A stretch of 64,000 nucleotides of DNA from NCBI RefSeq assembly GCF_019279795.1, contig NC_056743.1, forward strand, positions 1,780,778,966-1,780,842,965, read 5' to 3'. The notes under the pieces were generated by a model, which saw only the letters and a program-made list of their open reading frames with translations, was not told where the DNA came from and made no database searches. The stretch comes from Protopterus annectens. Taxonomy: Eukaryota > Chordata > Ceratodontiformes > Protopteridae. Positions 12,733 to 23,706 of the stretch are shown here, piece by piece. The position numbers and the translations under genes were made by a program. The stretch's first letter is position 1. Each line of letters begins with the position of its first letter.

Positions 12733-13101
12733 ATTATACAACGACCCCCCCATTCATATTCAAAAAATGTGCATGCTGATTGTTCAGCGTGCACGTTGTA
12801 AATCAGAGTTATGGTAATGGAAAAAGGTCCGGTCGTCCGGACCTTTTCCATTACTATAACTCTTTTTTTTTTTTTTTACAGCAATGGAGAACGCAAGATC
12901 TCCATTGCTTCACACTGCCTCACTATGTTAAACTCATTTAACATAGCGAGACAGTTTGTAAAAAGCAATGGAGATCTTGCTTTCTCTGTTGCTTTTGCCC
13001 ACAGCTCTGATGTACTGCTTAGGCATACGCATGCGCAGTACATCAGAACTTCCGCAGAATACCAGACAGCTGCGGAAGGACAGCAAGGAGGCATTATACA
13101 A
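12733..13101. repeat. Array of seven consecutive hairpins (foldback-type element)
   Basis: Seven inverted repeats follow one another: 12769-12794 (11-bp arms; outer TACAACG/CGTTGTA at 12737/12794), 12806-12862 (26-27-bp arms, 4-base loop), 12880-12909 (11 bp, perfect), 12914-12955 (19 bp), 12964-12993 (11 bp), 13006-13047 (13 bp, perfect) and 13049-13078 (9 bp, perfect). The third and fifth are inverted copies of each other around the fourth, so they nest in a larger palindrome. A 9-bp direct repeat ATTATACAA at 12733-12741 and 13093-13101 may be a target duplication. No matching terminal repeat was found, so a MITE/foldback label is inference. Confidence 0.75.
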
Positions 13102-13384
13102 TGCCATTATTTAAGAAAATTAATTATTTTGGTGGTAGTTGTTTCTGCAAAACTCACCTCCACCTGGCCTCTCAAAGAGGGAAAAGTGTCAGATTCTTGA
13201 TGCACTGGTGGGTCATAAGGTGGAGGGGGTAGAGAAGGTAACAGAAGTCAGTCTTAATCTGATGATTCTGGCTGTGTGACTGATAATTTCTCTAACTGTC
13301 TTAATGGATACATACTGCTGAAGTGGGATTTCTCATCTGCACAATTTTGTAATGTATGTCTTGTAATGTATTTGCTTCAGACAG
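13102..13384. other. Stretch without recognised gene
   Basis: Short spacer between the hairpin array and the chimeric SINE. Nothing is recognised. Confidence 0.4.
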
Positions 13385-13640
13385 TGCAGAGGTGCTGCAG
13401 TTGTGTTGTTGTCTCACAGCAAGAGGTTCTCCTATTCAATTCTGGGCTGGCGTGCCTTCTGTGTGGAGTCTGCATGTCCTCCTTGCATTTGTGTGGGTTT
13501 CTTCCGGGTGCTCTGGTTTCCTACCATAATACAAAGACATGCATCTGGAGTGTTTTTCTCTGGTCCTCCACTGAAAATTGGCTTCGTTCCAAGTCAGACT
13601 TTCCTGATAAACAAATATTAAATAAAATAAAAAATATACT
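13385..13640 (+). mobile_element. Chimeric SINE: tRNA-type head with LINE-A tail
   Basis: The head and body (TCTCACAGCAAGAGGTTCTC, TGTGTGGAGTCTGCATGTCC, GGGTTTCTTCCGGGTGCTCT) match the SINE family at 613, 16985 and 59060. After AAAGACATGCATCTGGAG it switches to the LINE-A 3' tail (CCTCCACTGAAAATTGG, GTCAGACTTTCCTGATAAAC, AAATAAAATAAAA). The other SINE copies continue differently at that point, toward an RTE-like tail. Confidence 0.8.
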
Positions 13641-14177
13641 GTTTTATTAGCTGCCTAAAGCTGTGATTTTGATTTAGCTGATTTATATTTTAAACTTATC
13701 ACTACATATTCCTTTACCTTATTTTTAGATTCTTCTGGCCAGTCATTAAAAGCTGACCAGTAAGAAGATGGTACCTTATTTCCCTTCTGTTTTATTTTAT
13801 TATTATTTTTTTTATATTTTCTAAAATGTTCTTTATCAAAAGTAGCCTTTTTTGGAAACTGTAAAGTGCTATTAGTTTTTTTGTGAACCCAGACAATTTT
13901 ACCAAATAATTACAGTTGTCTCTTCCATACTTACTAAACATACATGTGCCTGGAGGCCATTACTCTGGCTCTTTTCTATTACTTGTACTGACAACCATTA
14001 TTCTCATACCAAAGGGATAGATCTGCCACTATAATGAGGGTCACTCACATTCCTGATGAAGGAATCCTCTCTATCCCATTTCTTTATATGTGATTAGAAC
14101 CTGGCCTCACTCCTGAGAAGGACAATCTGACCTTCTAATGAGGAACCGCAGTCCTTCTGAGAAGGATAGTCTACCCT

Positions 14178-14233
<56 letters not shown>

Positions 14234-14559
14234 CCTATATTGATTAAACCCCACTAACACACAATTAGGGAACCCAACACTCATCTCCACTAATTATTGT
14301 ACCTTTTTCTATCTCTTTACTCACTTTTTAAGAAATTCTTAAGACCTTCCCTCCTCGAGGCCTGCAATCCTAATTAAGTTGCCTATTTTCTGCCTTACGA
14401 AACTATACTCCTCTCATACATTTATTTGTTGTCAGATACTGTTGTTATTTTTCCATGTAATGCTAGGGCACTTTTTCCTAGCATTACTCCTACCAACCTT
14501 GTCGTTGCCTTGCTTTTCATTCTCAAAAATGTATACATTTTTAAATTGTTCAAATTTTT
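13641..14559. other. Stretch without recognised gene, with tetranucleotide run
   Basis: AT-rich sequence with no coding signal. It includes the (TATC)n run at 14178-14232 and a short repeated GAGAAGGA...CTGACCTTCT motif just before it. Confidence 0.5.
14178..14232 (+). repeat. (TATC)n microsatellite
   Basis: About 13 tetranucleotide units in an unbroken run. Confidence 0.97.
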
Positions 14560-14742
14560 ATTTCTATATATAGTTGACATACTGCTGATTTTTTTGTAAA
14601 AATTGTATTTGGTTATACTGTTGATTTTATTGTAAAACTGTATTTAGAGCTTTTCTCCCCGTGCCTCCATTGAAAACGGGCTCAGTTTTGGCCCAATGGA
14701 CTTTCCTGGTAAACAAACTGCAAATAAATAAATAAATACATT
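14560..14742 (+). mobile_element. LINE-A 3' tail fragment
   Basis: AGAGCTTTTCTCCCCGTGCC, CCATTGAAAACGGGCTCAG and GACTTTCCTGGTAAACAAAC then (AAAT)n match the end of LINE-A copy 1. Just upstream is a diverged duplication of about 40 bp (CATACTGCTGATTTTTTTGT / TATACTGTTGATTTTATTGT). Confidence 0.75.
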
Positions 14743-15569
14743 ATACCTAAAACTGTTAGCACTGATAGGCATCCAATTTCCCAGATGCATACAAATTACG
14801 TTGTAACACGCAATCAGAACTAGTGAAGAAAGTTGTAGTAATGCTTACATTTTAGAAAATTTAGATTCTGCTGAGATTTTGTAATTGTGTATTGGTACAT
14901 CAGCAACTTGCCTGACAGAAAACCTGTCTCTCTTTTGGACCCAGGGGCAATTTCTAATGCAGCAACACACAAACAGCAAAAACTCCAAGGAATCACAGCA
15001 CCAAATAACTTTAGTATGAGACAGTTCAGCATAGAATAACAAGCTCTTTTATCACACAGAGAACCAGATATCTGGGAGACTAGGAAATCAAGGACCTCTA
15101 TCCCTGAACTACACAATTCATGATTCTTTATACATTTTTTTCATTAAAATCAACATTAGTTAACAATCATAGAGCAACCACAGGCCAATTAGAAATGAAC
15201 ATTACAGCAACAGATTTGCTAAGATCTCCTGACTGCTTGTTTATGACATTCTGTATTAGGCACGAGTTCCAAATTACATGACAGAACCTTCTACTCAGAG
15301 CAAATCATATACCTTTCTAACTTTGTCAGCACTTTCTGATATTAGACAAGAAGCAAATCAACAGATACATACTGAAAAACATACAACATTTCATCCAACA
15401 AGTAGCTATGCCTATGCACTGCCCCTGATTAAACTGTTCCTTCAGCTGATGCTACCTCTTCTGGGCTAACTTCTTTAAGCTCTGATGATAAGGAAGTACA
15501 ATTTATTAAGCTATGGTCACATATATGTAAGTCACTGTGATACATAATGTATTCAAATGTTTGTTAACT
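14743..15569. other. Stretch without recognised gene
   Basis: No domain or repeat is recognised. Open frames on both strands are below 100 codons and show no family signature. Confidence 0.45.
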
Positions 15570-15685
15570 TGTATGTATTATGTGGAGCTTTTCTCCCTGG
15601 GGCTCCACTAAAAAGAACATGTACCCAGTTGGACTTTCCCAGTAATCAAATGTAAAATAAAATAAAAATAAAAATAAATACTTGA
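15570..15685 (+). mobile_element. LINE-A 3' tail fragment
   Basis: GGAGCTTTTCTCCCTGGGGC, then GTTGGACTTTCCCAGTAATC and (TAAAA)n. Matches the ends of the LINE-A copies at 6170 and 20300. Confidence 0.78.
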
Positions 15686-15691
15686 CATTTA

Positions 15692-15960
15692 GTGCTTGTG
15701 CATACATCGTCAAACTATTGAAAGTATCAGTGGGGAAAATTATTCTATTTGCTGTCATTGTGTGCTTGAGCATACATGGATAAACTGCTGAAGGGATCGA
15801 TAGAGAAAATACTTTTATTTGGTGTTATTTACTGAGTGTGAATAGTTGGACAAACTACTGAGGGGATCACTGGGGGAGTACTTAATAGCTGGAAAAACTA
15901 CTGAATGGAGTCACTGGGGAAAATAATTAATTTTGTGTCATTTAAGTGCTTGTGCATACA
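15692..15960 (+). repeat. Diverged ~70-bp tandem repeat, about 4 units
   Basis: Units start near 15692, 15762, 15834 and 15882, with a partial fifth at 15946. The shared core is roughly CAAACTACTGAAGGGATCAC then TGGGGAAAATA and a TTTGGTGTCATTTA block; the first, second and last also share GTGCTTG(T/A)GCATACA. Non-coding. Confidence 0.7.
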
Positions 15961-16984
15961 AAGCTCGTGGATTGCAAAGCAGATACAAGAAGTGCAGCAA
16001 CACTTTTTGCAATGAGTGTCTGTACAGCCACGGTATTCTACTATGAATCACCAGAGAACTTCATTAACATATAATGCTTTACACAATTTCTCATTTACAT
16101 CTCATTATGCATAATTTGCTTATACTAAATCTCTGCAGGGTGCATTAATTTAAACAGCCTCTATGAATCACAGACTAGCTACACACACTCGCAGACTATG
16201 AGGATATACCTAATAGGTTCAAGCAGAGAGTATGAATAGCAGCTTAAATATTCAAAAAGTAAACTTTTTCTTAAAGCTTCTATCATCTGTTAACAGAAGA
16301 CCTTGTCTGTGAAAAACAGACTTCAAATATCAAGCCAACTACTAGGCCTGATGCTCAAATCAAAACATCACTTACAGTCAGTGAAAAGGACTTACCAACA
16401 ATCATTAAAGTGTTTATCTCAAGACACTCTGCTGTCTTTTCTGAAATTTAAAAAAAAAACAGTACTGGAATACAAGTATTTAGACTTCAGATGAACTATG
16501 ACAGACAAAGTTTGAGTTTTGGCACTGCTGTTACAGATACTGACGAATATTCATAAACATGCATGATGGAATATGGCTGGCTTTCCATAGAACAATGTAC
16601 AAGAGCCTAAGTAAAATAGCCGCAATTACATTTCTTAACAATAGATGCAATTACATTACTTCCTGTTGCACTGCAATAAAACCAGTAGTGCAGTCAAAAA
16701 TCTAGAAAAGGCACTTAATGGGATTTATAGTGATAAGGATGAAACAAAAAACTAGTTTTTTTCAATTAGATTCGGTTTGTTAGTTAGTCTGAAAACAGTG
16801 CTCACCCAAAATTATTTAGGAAGCCTTACTTAATTACGTGTCATTCCTACAATGGAATGGCATGAATTTAAACATCGATCAAAACACCAAGAAAAAGTAT
16901 ATTATCATCTAATATACCCTCAACTAATAATTAGTTAAATATCTGAGTATTAACAGACATGTCTGTAAATAAATGCATTTAATA
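15961..16984. other. Stretch without recognised gene
   Basis: AT-rich. No coding, RNA or repeat signal recognised. Confidence 0.45.
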
Positions 16985-17245
16985 TATCCGCGGTGGTACA
17001 GCGGTAGCGTTGTTACCTCACAGCAAGAGGTTCGATTCTCAGCTGGAATGCCTTTTGTGTGGCGTCTGCATGTCCTCCCTGCGGTCGAGTGGCCTCCAAA
17101 AGACATGCATTTATGGGCGTGCCTTTGCTGAAGGTTGGGCATCGGGCTGACAACTCGGCACCATAAAAATTGACTGCCAGTCATTAGAGGACCAGAGTTC
17201 CGCTGTGGCGACTCCTAACCTGGAAAAACCTAAAAGACAAACAAC
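16985..17245 (+). mobile_element. tRNA-headed SINE, copy 2
   Basis: Best-preserved pol III promoter of the family: A box TGGTACAGCGG and B box GGTTCGATTCT. It carries the same deleted body as copy 1 (GACATGCATTTATGGGCGTG, GCTGAAGGTTGGGCATCGGG) and ends TGTGGCGACTCCTAACC, then AAAGACAAACAACAACC. Confidence 0.88.
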
Positions 17246-17984
17246 AACCAAAAGCAGAGAATGAGCATTACTTGTGTGTATATAGCATATAAAAATAAAG
17301 TACTGCTCCCACCTAGTGGATAAATGCAAAATCACATATATTAAGTGTTTGGTGAAATAATAGGAACTTGGAAAAGGTACCTATGCAAATCAAGCTAAAC
17401 CACATGGAGAGCCTAGAGGCCACAAACAGGATGAAAAAAAAAAAAAAGGAATTTACTCAAGAGCTGTGCTAGGTTTCTGTTGAAAATGAACCCTTGCTTC
17501 TTTGTAGAAGCTCTATATGAAAACATTTTAATCCCTTTCAAAAGTTCTTGAACTAGTAAAAGACTTAACAGATTTCAAAATAATTCACCTTTTGTCAATT
17601 TTTTTCAAAGAAAGTTTGTTCAGATTAGCTCTTTCTTTGTATAGACTTCATGGGATCCAAAAAGCTAAGTGTATGTCACAAACGTTCTAAAACACGTGCA
17701 TACATATTAGTATATCAGAAAAAATAAAGGTATATCAACTCAGCAATTCCTGAGTAAATAAGGTATATTTTATGCTGCTTCTTATTAAAAACGTGTCTGC
17801 ATGTTAATATTTCATGTAGCTATGTCCTGTAATTTTGACATAATCTCTTAATATATCACAAAACAACAAATAAGTAGTTGTTATTTTTAAAAGATTTGTA
17901 TATGTATGAAAAAAAGTAATTTGATCTTGAGATAAACAACAACCCCATATTAAAACTATTAAAACTTAACATATTAAAACGAAC
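17246..17984. other. Stretch without recognised gene
   Basis: AT-rich with a short poly-A run near 17430. At 17309-17323 the reverse strand holds a near-match to the CTCF core (one mismatch in CCACTAGGTGGGAG). Nothing else is recognised. Confidence 0.4.
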
Positions 17985-18098
17985 AAAACTGTCCAAACCC
18001 TGGCCAATGCCCGATACAGTACCAGTAGTCCCACACCAACAAATACCCCCACCCTTCTCAACACTCAACCCAACATCCCCACTTTCAACCTCCACCCC

Positions 18099-19391
18099 GT
18101 GTCCACCAGGGTAATTTCTAAGCTCCTCAAAGAGCTAAAACCAACCACACTAGCAGCCAAGAAGCTTCCAGCAGACTTCCTTCAGATATCAGCTGATGCC
18201 ATAGCCTACCCAGTCTCTATTCTCATAAATAGATCACTGCTGGAAAACAAAGTACCCACCTCCTGGAAAACCTCACACATCATTCCACTACACAAAGGGG
18301 GAAACTCCTTAGAGCTGACCAATTATCGTCCAATTGCAATCCTATCACCACTGTCCAAAATATTAGAAAGAGTGGTTCATGCTCAACTAATGCAACACCT
18401 CAAAGATAACAACCTCTCTCTGCTTCACAACATGGCTTTATACCATCTCACAGCACCACCATAGCCCTCCTATCATTCATGGGTATAATTAACCACCACA
18501 GAAACAATGGTCTGTTTGTATCCTCCATATTCTTAGACTTATCAAAGCCTTTGATATGGTTAACCACAGCATTCTTCTCAATTATCTATCTAGCATAAAC
18601 ATAAGCCCCTCTTCTATTGCTTGGTTTAACAGCTACCTATCTGGCCATCAACAAACGGTTCTCTGGAAAGACCAACTATCCCCCTATTGCCAGTTACCAT
18701 AGGAGTCCCTCAAGGGTCTATTCTCGGTCCCTTACTGTTCTCCTTATATACTAACCATATCACTTTATCCTCACCCTCTGTGTCAGTAGTACAATATGCA
18801 GATGACACCACCCTTATTTGCGCCGCCTCCACACTAAATGAACTTCAATCCTTAACCCAGAACTACTTCACCCTCACAGAAACATGTTTCCCCAATATCA
18901 AACTTCTTCTCAATCCCAAAAAAAACAAACTTATTATATATGGCCCAGGAAAATCACCATCCCTAAGTGATAGCCTGTCCATCAAACCCAAAGATAACAC
19001 TCAAATCAGCCCTACCACACACACAAAACTGCTAGGTGCTGAAATTGACAACAATCTTAAATTCGACATCCACATTGCTCAAGCCATCAAGAAGGTTAAC
19101 AAAAAACTTGGACTCCTTTATAGGAATAAAAACTTTATGACTAATAACACCATTGCAAGGACCCATCTCCTCTCCATCTTCTTATATGCCTCTCCCATCT
19201 TAACTAATCTCCAGCAAACTGACCTAAATAAAATGGAATCTTGTTACAACAAAATCATTAAATTTGCTAACAAATCCCCTTGTAGGTCCCATCACTGTTT
19301 GTCACTTAAGCAAGTAAACTGGTTGGAGCTACCTCATATGCTACTACTCAACCATCTACTGCCCACAAACTCTACTACTTTCCCAACCTAA
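18099..19391 (+). pseudogene. LINE-A reverse transcriptase, decayed
   Basis: The first frame (18099-18464) carries the N-terminal RT fingers (LINRSLLENKVPTSWKTSHI, TNYRPIAILSPLSKILERVV). The second (18687-19391, 234 codons) begins at VTIGVPQGSILGPLLF (residues 3-18), has YADDT at residues 37-41, and continues into thumb and C-terminal sequence (YRNKNFMTNNTIARTHLLS). Between them lie a frameshift and damaged LDLSKAFD sequence. The second frame stops early, but homologous sequence goes on to about 19600. Not functional. Confidence 0.8.
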
Positions 19392-19908
19392 CCCCTGCAC
19401 TACAGGAACTCATATAACCACACAGCCCCACTAGAACTCTTAGATCCAGCAACCAAAACCTCTCAAAAGTCATCAAGCATAGAAATGATGCTGGTAAATC
19501 CCTTTTTGTCAGCACCATTGCCACAAAATGGAACACCCTACCAAGCCAAACAACCTCTACCACCTCCACTACTCAGTTTAAAAAACTCCTGAAAAAAACA
19601 TTTTCAGAATAATTGGCTATGCTTATGCCATTCACCAGGCTAACCCTTAAAAAGGTAACTCCTCCGTACCCCAACTACTCTCAGACAGGCTGTTTCATGA
19701 ATATGTAATACTGCCTCTTTTTTGGTCTTTTGGGGAGATGTCATTTGATACTCTATACCTCAATGTTTGACTTTTGTATGAACTGTTAATTTAATGTAGT
19801 CCATAATGTATGTATCATCTCCTTGTGTGTATGCAATGAAAGCTCTCATAACATGAAATTAATGTTCCATGTAATTTCCTGTTATTCTATGTATGTGTTG
19901 TTTGGAGC

Positions 19909-20298
19909 AGGTCTATATTACAAGACCGAAGACGCATTCTTTCGAATGCGTCTTGGTCGAACAGAAAAGGCTGAAAACGCAAAACATCAAAGTGGCTGTT
20001 AAGCGAATTCTTTCCCTGGGAAGGAATTCACTTGGCTGCTTCGGTACTTTGCTGTTTTTGGCACTGTAGTGCGGTCTCAGAGTTGGTATATTTAAGTAGG
20101 GGGGTGTGGGGCGAAGCCCCCCACTTAATGTAATGTTTGAAATTGGGTTTTTTTTTTTTTTTTTTGTTGGAACAGCAATTTTTTTCCCTTGGAAAAAAAT
20201 CGCTGTTCTGACGCTTCGACATTGTAAGCTTTTACTTACATAGGGTCAATTAATAACTGTTCGCTTTTTTAAGCATTTGGTGATCTAATATAGACCCA
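19909..20298. mobile_element. hAT-like MITE, copy 2 (nested in LINE-A)
   Basis: Left end AGGTCTATATTA, right end TAATATAGACCC; perfect 8-bp flanking duplication TTTGGAGC (19901-19908 and 20299-20306). It contains the family core GTTGGTATATTTAAGTAGGG, and short palindromes around GAATTCTTTCCCTGGGAAGG and the AACAGCAAT...ATCGCTGTT hairpin. Non-coding. Confidence 0.9.
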
Positions 20299-20564
20299 TT
20301 TGGAGCTTATCTCCCTAGGCCTCTGCTAATAATGGACCTGTGTCCAGTCAGACTTTCCCGGTTAACAAATGTAAAATAAAATAAAATAAATAAAATAAAA
20401 TAAAACACTTGCCAAGCAAAAGAAATGTACCTAGCTGTTTATCTATACATGTGAAGATGAAAACAGCAGTAAGATGTATTACTGTGTGCCTAAATAGAAC
20501 ACTGCTAGCTGCTTGTTATCTAAGCAAGTACTAATAAATAAGCCAATCAGCATTTCAAGCTGTC

Positions 20565-21060
20565 ATGCTGCCAGCCCAGCTATCTAGAATTTTGTAAATA
20601 ATCATATGTCATTTGTGAATATAAACATGATTCATATGCTTGTCTTACAAATGTAATAGAACTGTATGTTATGTGTATATTAAACTGCTGGTACAGAAGT
20701 GTGTGTTGAACAGGGTTTCTACAGTACTGAGCTTCAAGAATGTGTCCACAGTGTACCCTACTGAAAAGGAACAGAAATATATATTAACTGCATACCTGAG
20801 CAAATCTATATTTTAATAGTAGAAGCTGGAACATACAGAGTGAACTTACAAATCTTCAAGAAAATAAGTTGAAATTAAAGTGTTTTACAATTGTGTCATA
20901 AAAGTTAGTTTCAATAGAGAAAGAGGACAGGATGTCAAGTACTAGGGTGCCTTCTGCATTGTTTTGTAAGCGTTTTATTGTTTTATGTCTTCTAGCAACT
21001 GTAAACATCTGAAGACTATGTATTTTTCATACAGAGATGTTAAATGTTGGACAATGGGAG
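20565..21060. repeat. Dispersed LTR-like repeat R1, copy 2
   Basis: Matches 7665-8150: TGCCAGCCCAGCTATCTAGA, AATCATATGTCATTTGTGAA, TTATGTGTATATTAAACTGC, ACAGAAGTGTGTGTTGAACA and, further on, TGTATTTTTCATACAGAG. No coding sequence follows directly that would identify its parent. Confidence 0.6.
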
Positions 21061-21639
21061 TTTAACCTGTGCTTATATGCTGATCCTGGTGAGAGTAGGA
21101 GCAGAGTGTATTGGTTCCTGACTGTTTCTGGCTGGAGAGTGAGTGTCTCTGCTTAACATACCTGACTGGTGTGGTCACTATTTGAGACATCTGCCAGAAA
21201 AAAGCTACAAACCTACAAACCCTTGCATCATCTGGGACAAGACTGTGGATCACCAGTCAGGCTGTGGCCTGCTTCTCTTCTTGAGAGTGGTGCTAACATT
21301 TTGGTTTTGGTGAGAGAAGAAGCAAAGGAGTATTGTATCCCAACAGAGTGAAGTTATGGTGAGACCAGCATTACTAGAAGCCTAAATACTTCATCCTTAA
21401 ATTTTCAGAGTGTACGTATAAGTTTCCCCTCAAGTGTTTGGCAGTGCTCTGTACAGACTCAGACACCTTGAGTGGCATTTTTCCTGTAAAAGCACAATTG
21501 AAATTTTTCCAATATCTAGTTGCACACATGATAACTATTATGCAGTGACAAGTACTGTTCACATAGTTGCAAACCAGATACTCCTGACAGTGATTGCTGT
21601 TCTCACTCCAACAGACTAATCAATAAAAAAGTGTCTGTT
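21061..21639. other. Stretch without recognised gene
   Basis: No domain is recognised. It may include CR1 5' untranslated sequence toward its end. Confidence 0.35.
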
Positions 21640-21759
21640 GCCATGGATATGAACTTTCCTACTGTCTCCATTACTGGCTTGGTGTATATGGGCATCCTAA
21701 GGCAATATAGAAATTGTCTCATGTTTACTGACAACCAGTTAGTTTTCAAATAAACTGAT

Positions 21760-22517
21760 ATGGTATGCGAGAGATGTATTTCTACAACGTCACTGGAGGA
21801 AAAGCTCTCACATAAAAATACTCCTAATATCAAAAAGGTTGTCAGTAGTACACATGTTGCACGTATCACGCACAATTCAAAGCAGACATATAGACCTACA
21901 TATACTGAGGCACTTACATGTAACCTTCCTAAACCACAAAGACCTCCTAGACAAAGTACACATAAGAAATACCCTCAGCAGCCCCAAACACACTCTTTCA
22001 AAACAACACCCACATCAACACATAGAGCTACATCTTATGGAGCCTCTACCTCTAAGCCCATAAGGTAAGTCAACACACAATCCAACATTCTAATCATTGG
22101 AGACTCCATCGCAAGACACACTGATGTACCTCTCACCAGGCTGAGTAAGGAGACAGTTATGGTCAGTTGCTTATCAGGGGCTATGATCTACCACATTACA
22201 CATGCACTCAGGTCATTGGACCACAATTGCCATTATGACTCATTCATGGCCCACGTAGGAGTAAATGACATGAGATGTACTTCCCTAGACTATATGAAGA
22301 GAGACATCACAGAGCTCTTGGAATATGTATCTCAGGTTGGTATGAGCCTAGCATTGAGCAACATTTTACCTTCTCCAGGATGATACCACAAAACGAACAA
22401 AAGATGATTGGCTTTAATAATTGGCTTATTTTCTGGTGTCATTCTAAGGGGGTGCAATATTTGTCAGCATGGAAGGAGATGGTCAACAGACCTTATAGGC
22501 TTTTGAATATTAGCTAA
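21760..22517 (+). pseudogene. CR1 ORF1 with SGNH-type esterase domain, decayed
   Basis: The N-terminal part has a CERC pair and a proline/threonine-rich linker (PKPQRPPRQSTHKKYP). The esterase region follows in another frame: LIIGDSIARH (block I, about 22090), AHVGVND (block III, about 22247) and LALSNILPSPG (about 22350). NNWLIFWCHSKGVQYLSAW lies in a third frame. The last catalytic block is poorly kept here; the copy at 48478 retains it as GGLHLSPLG. ORF1 esterases are known from CR1-group LINEs. At least two frame changes make this copy inactive. Confidence 0.75.
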
Positions 22518-23706
22518 AACATTGTCTTCCCCCATTGTGCCTTTTTTAGGCAATGCCAAACTGAAAGTACTTCAGACATAGCAAATCAAAACCAAGAACA
22601 TCTAAAGGTATTACTGCTCAGAGCTAGGAGGCTAAACAAAAAACTCCACTCCCTGGAAGCTTTCTTTACCCTAGAGAATGCTGATATCTGTGCAGTCTCT
22701 GAGATGCAGTTTAAAGTCATGGACAGCATACTAACAGTGCAAGGTAATAATGCTTCCACACATTTAGACCAGCTACTTCACAGGCAGGGACTAAAGGTGG
22801 AGGTGTCTTTATTTACATAAAAAATAAATGTACTTCAAGGCTGGTCAAACAGGACAATCCACTTGAGCTGCTCTATGTTCAAATAATCATAGGTAAAATC
22901 CAATGCCACTTCCTTGTAAGCTATAGGTCCCCCTCTATGACCCAGGAAACCCATACCATGTATTTAAACTTATTAGAAACACTAACCATCCAACCCAATA
23001 GCATATTCATGGGTGACTTTAATTACCTCACTATTAACTGGGAATCCTATACAACATCAAGCATGCATGCACAGAGATTTCTGGATTTTGTAAACACATA
23101 TTCCCTGGACCAGATAGTCAATACACCAACCAGGGGTGCAACCATACTGGATCTGGTCCTCACTAATATGGGAAAATGCTGCACACACCCCTACTGTAAT
23201 GCCTTTCCTGGTAAGGTCAGACCACAAAATGGTCTCCTTTGAAGTAAAAATAAAACCTGGATCCCCAACTCAACCAGGAATATTCAGGAAGTATTCTAAG
23301 GCTAACCTCCTGCTATTAAGTGAGAACCTGGCAAAATTTCAAGCCCGTATAAACCCAGAGAACAAGTCCACCTATGCAAAACTGCCCACAGAAACCCTGT
23401 ACAAGCATGTTAATAACTGCATAGAGGCAGCTGTACCCATCAGGAAGAAGTAGAGAACTAATTTAAAAAACAAGCCACCCTGGTGGAATCACAAAATCAA
23501 TCGGATGTATAAGAGGAGGAAGAAAATCATGGCAAAATTAGGAGGTGCCCCACCCAGAAAATTAAACTTTCATCAAACTAAACAAGCAACTCAGAGGACA
23601 AATAAATTCTACCAAAGCTAAACTTGAGGTACATTTAGCCACCCAGGCCAAAGACAACCACAAAGCATTCTTTAGCTATGACAACATCCTCAAAGGCAAT
23701 ACACAA

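Larger units (their letters stand above)
17985..20400 (+). mobile_element. LINE-A copy 2, with a MITE in its tail
   Basis: 5'-truncated; it starts shortly before the RT. It reads LKELKPTTLAAKKLPADFLQ, then NYRPIAILSPLSKILERVV, then the RT core and a C-terminal region to about 19600. The 3' tail GGAGCTTATCTCCCTAGGCC to (TAAAA)n lies at 20302-20400, separated from the 3' UTR by the MITE at 19909-20298. Removing that MITE and one copy of its 8-bp duplication restores a normal LINE-A tail. Confidence 0.85.

Noticed and set aside
14178-14232. CRISPR-like or regularly spaced repeat
   Set aside because: A plain tetranucleotide microsatellite without spacers; no array of that kind exists in the window.
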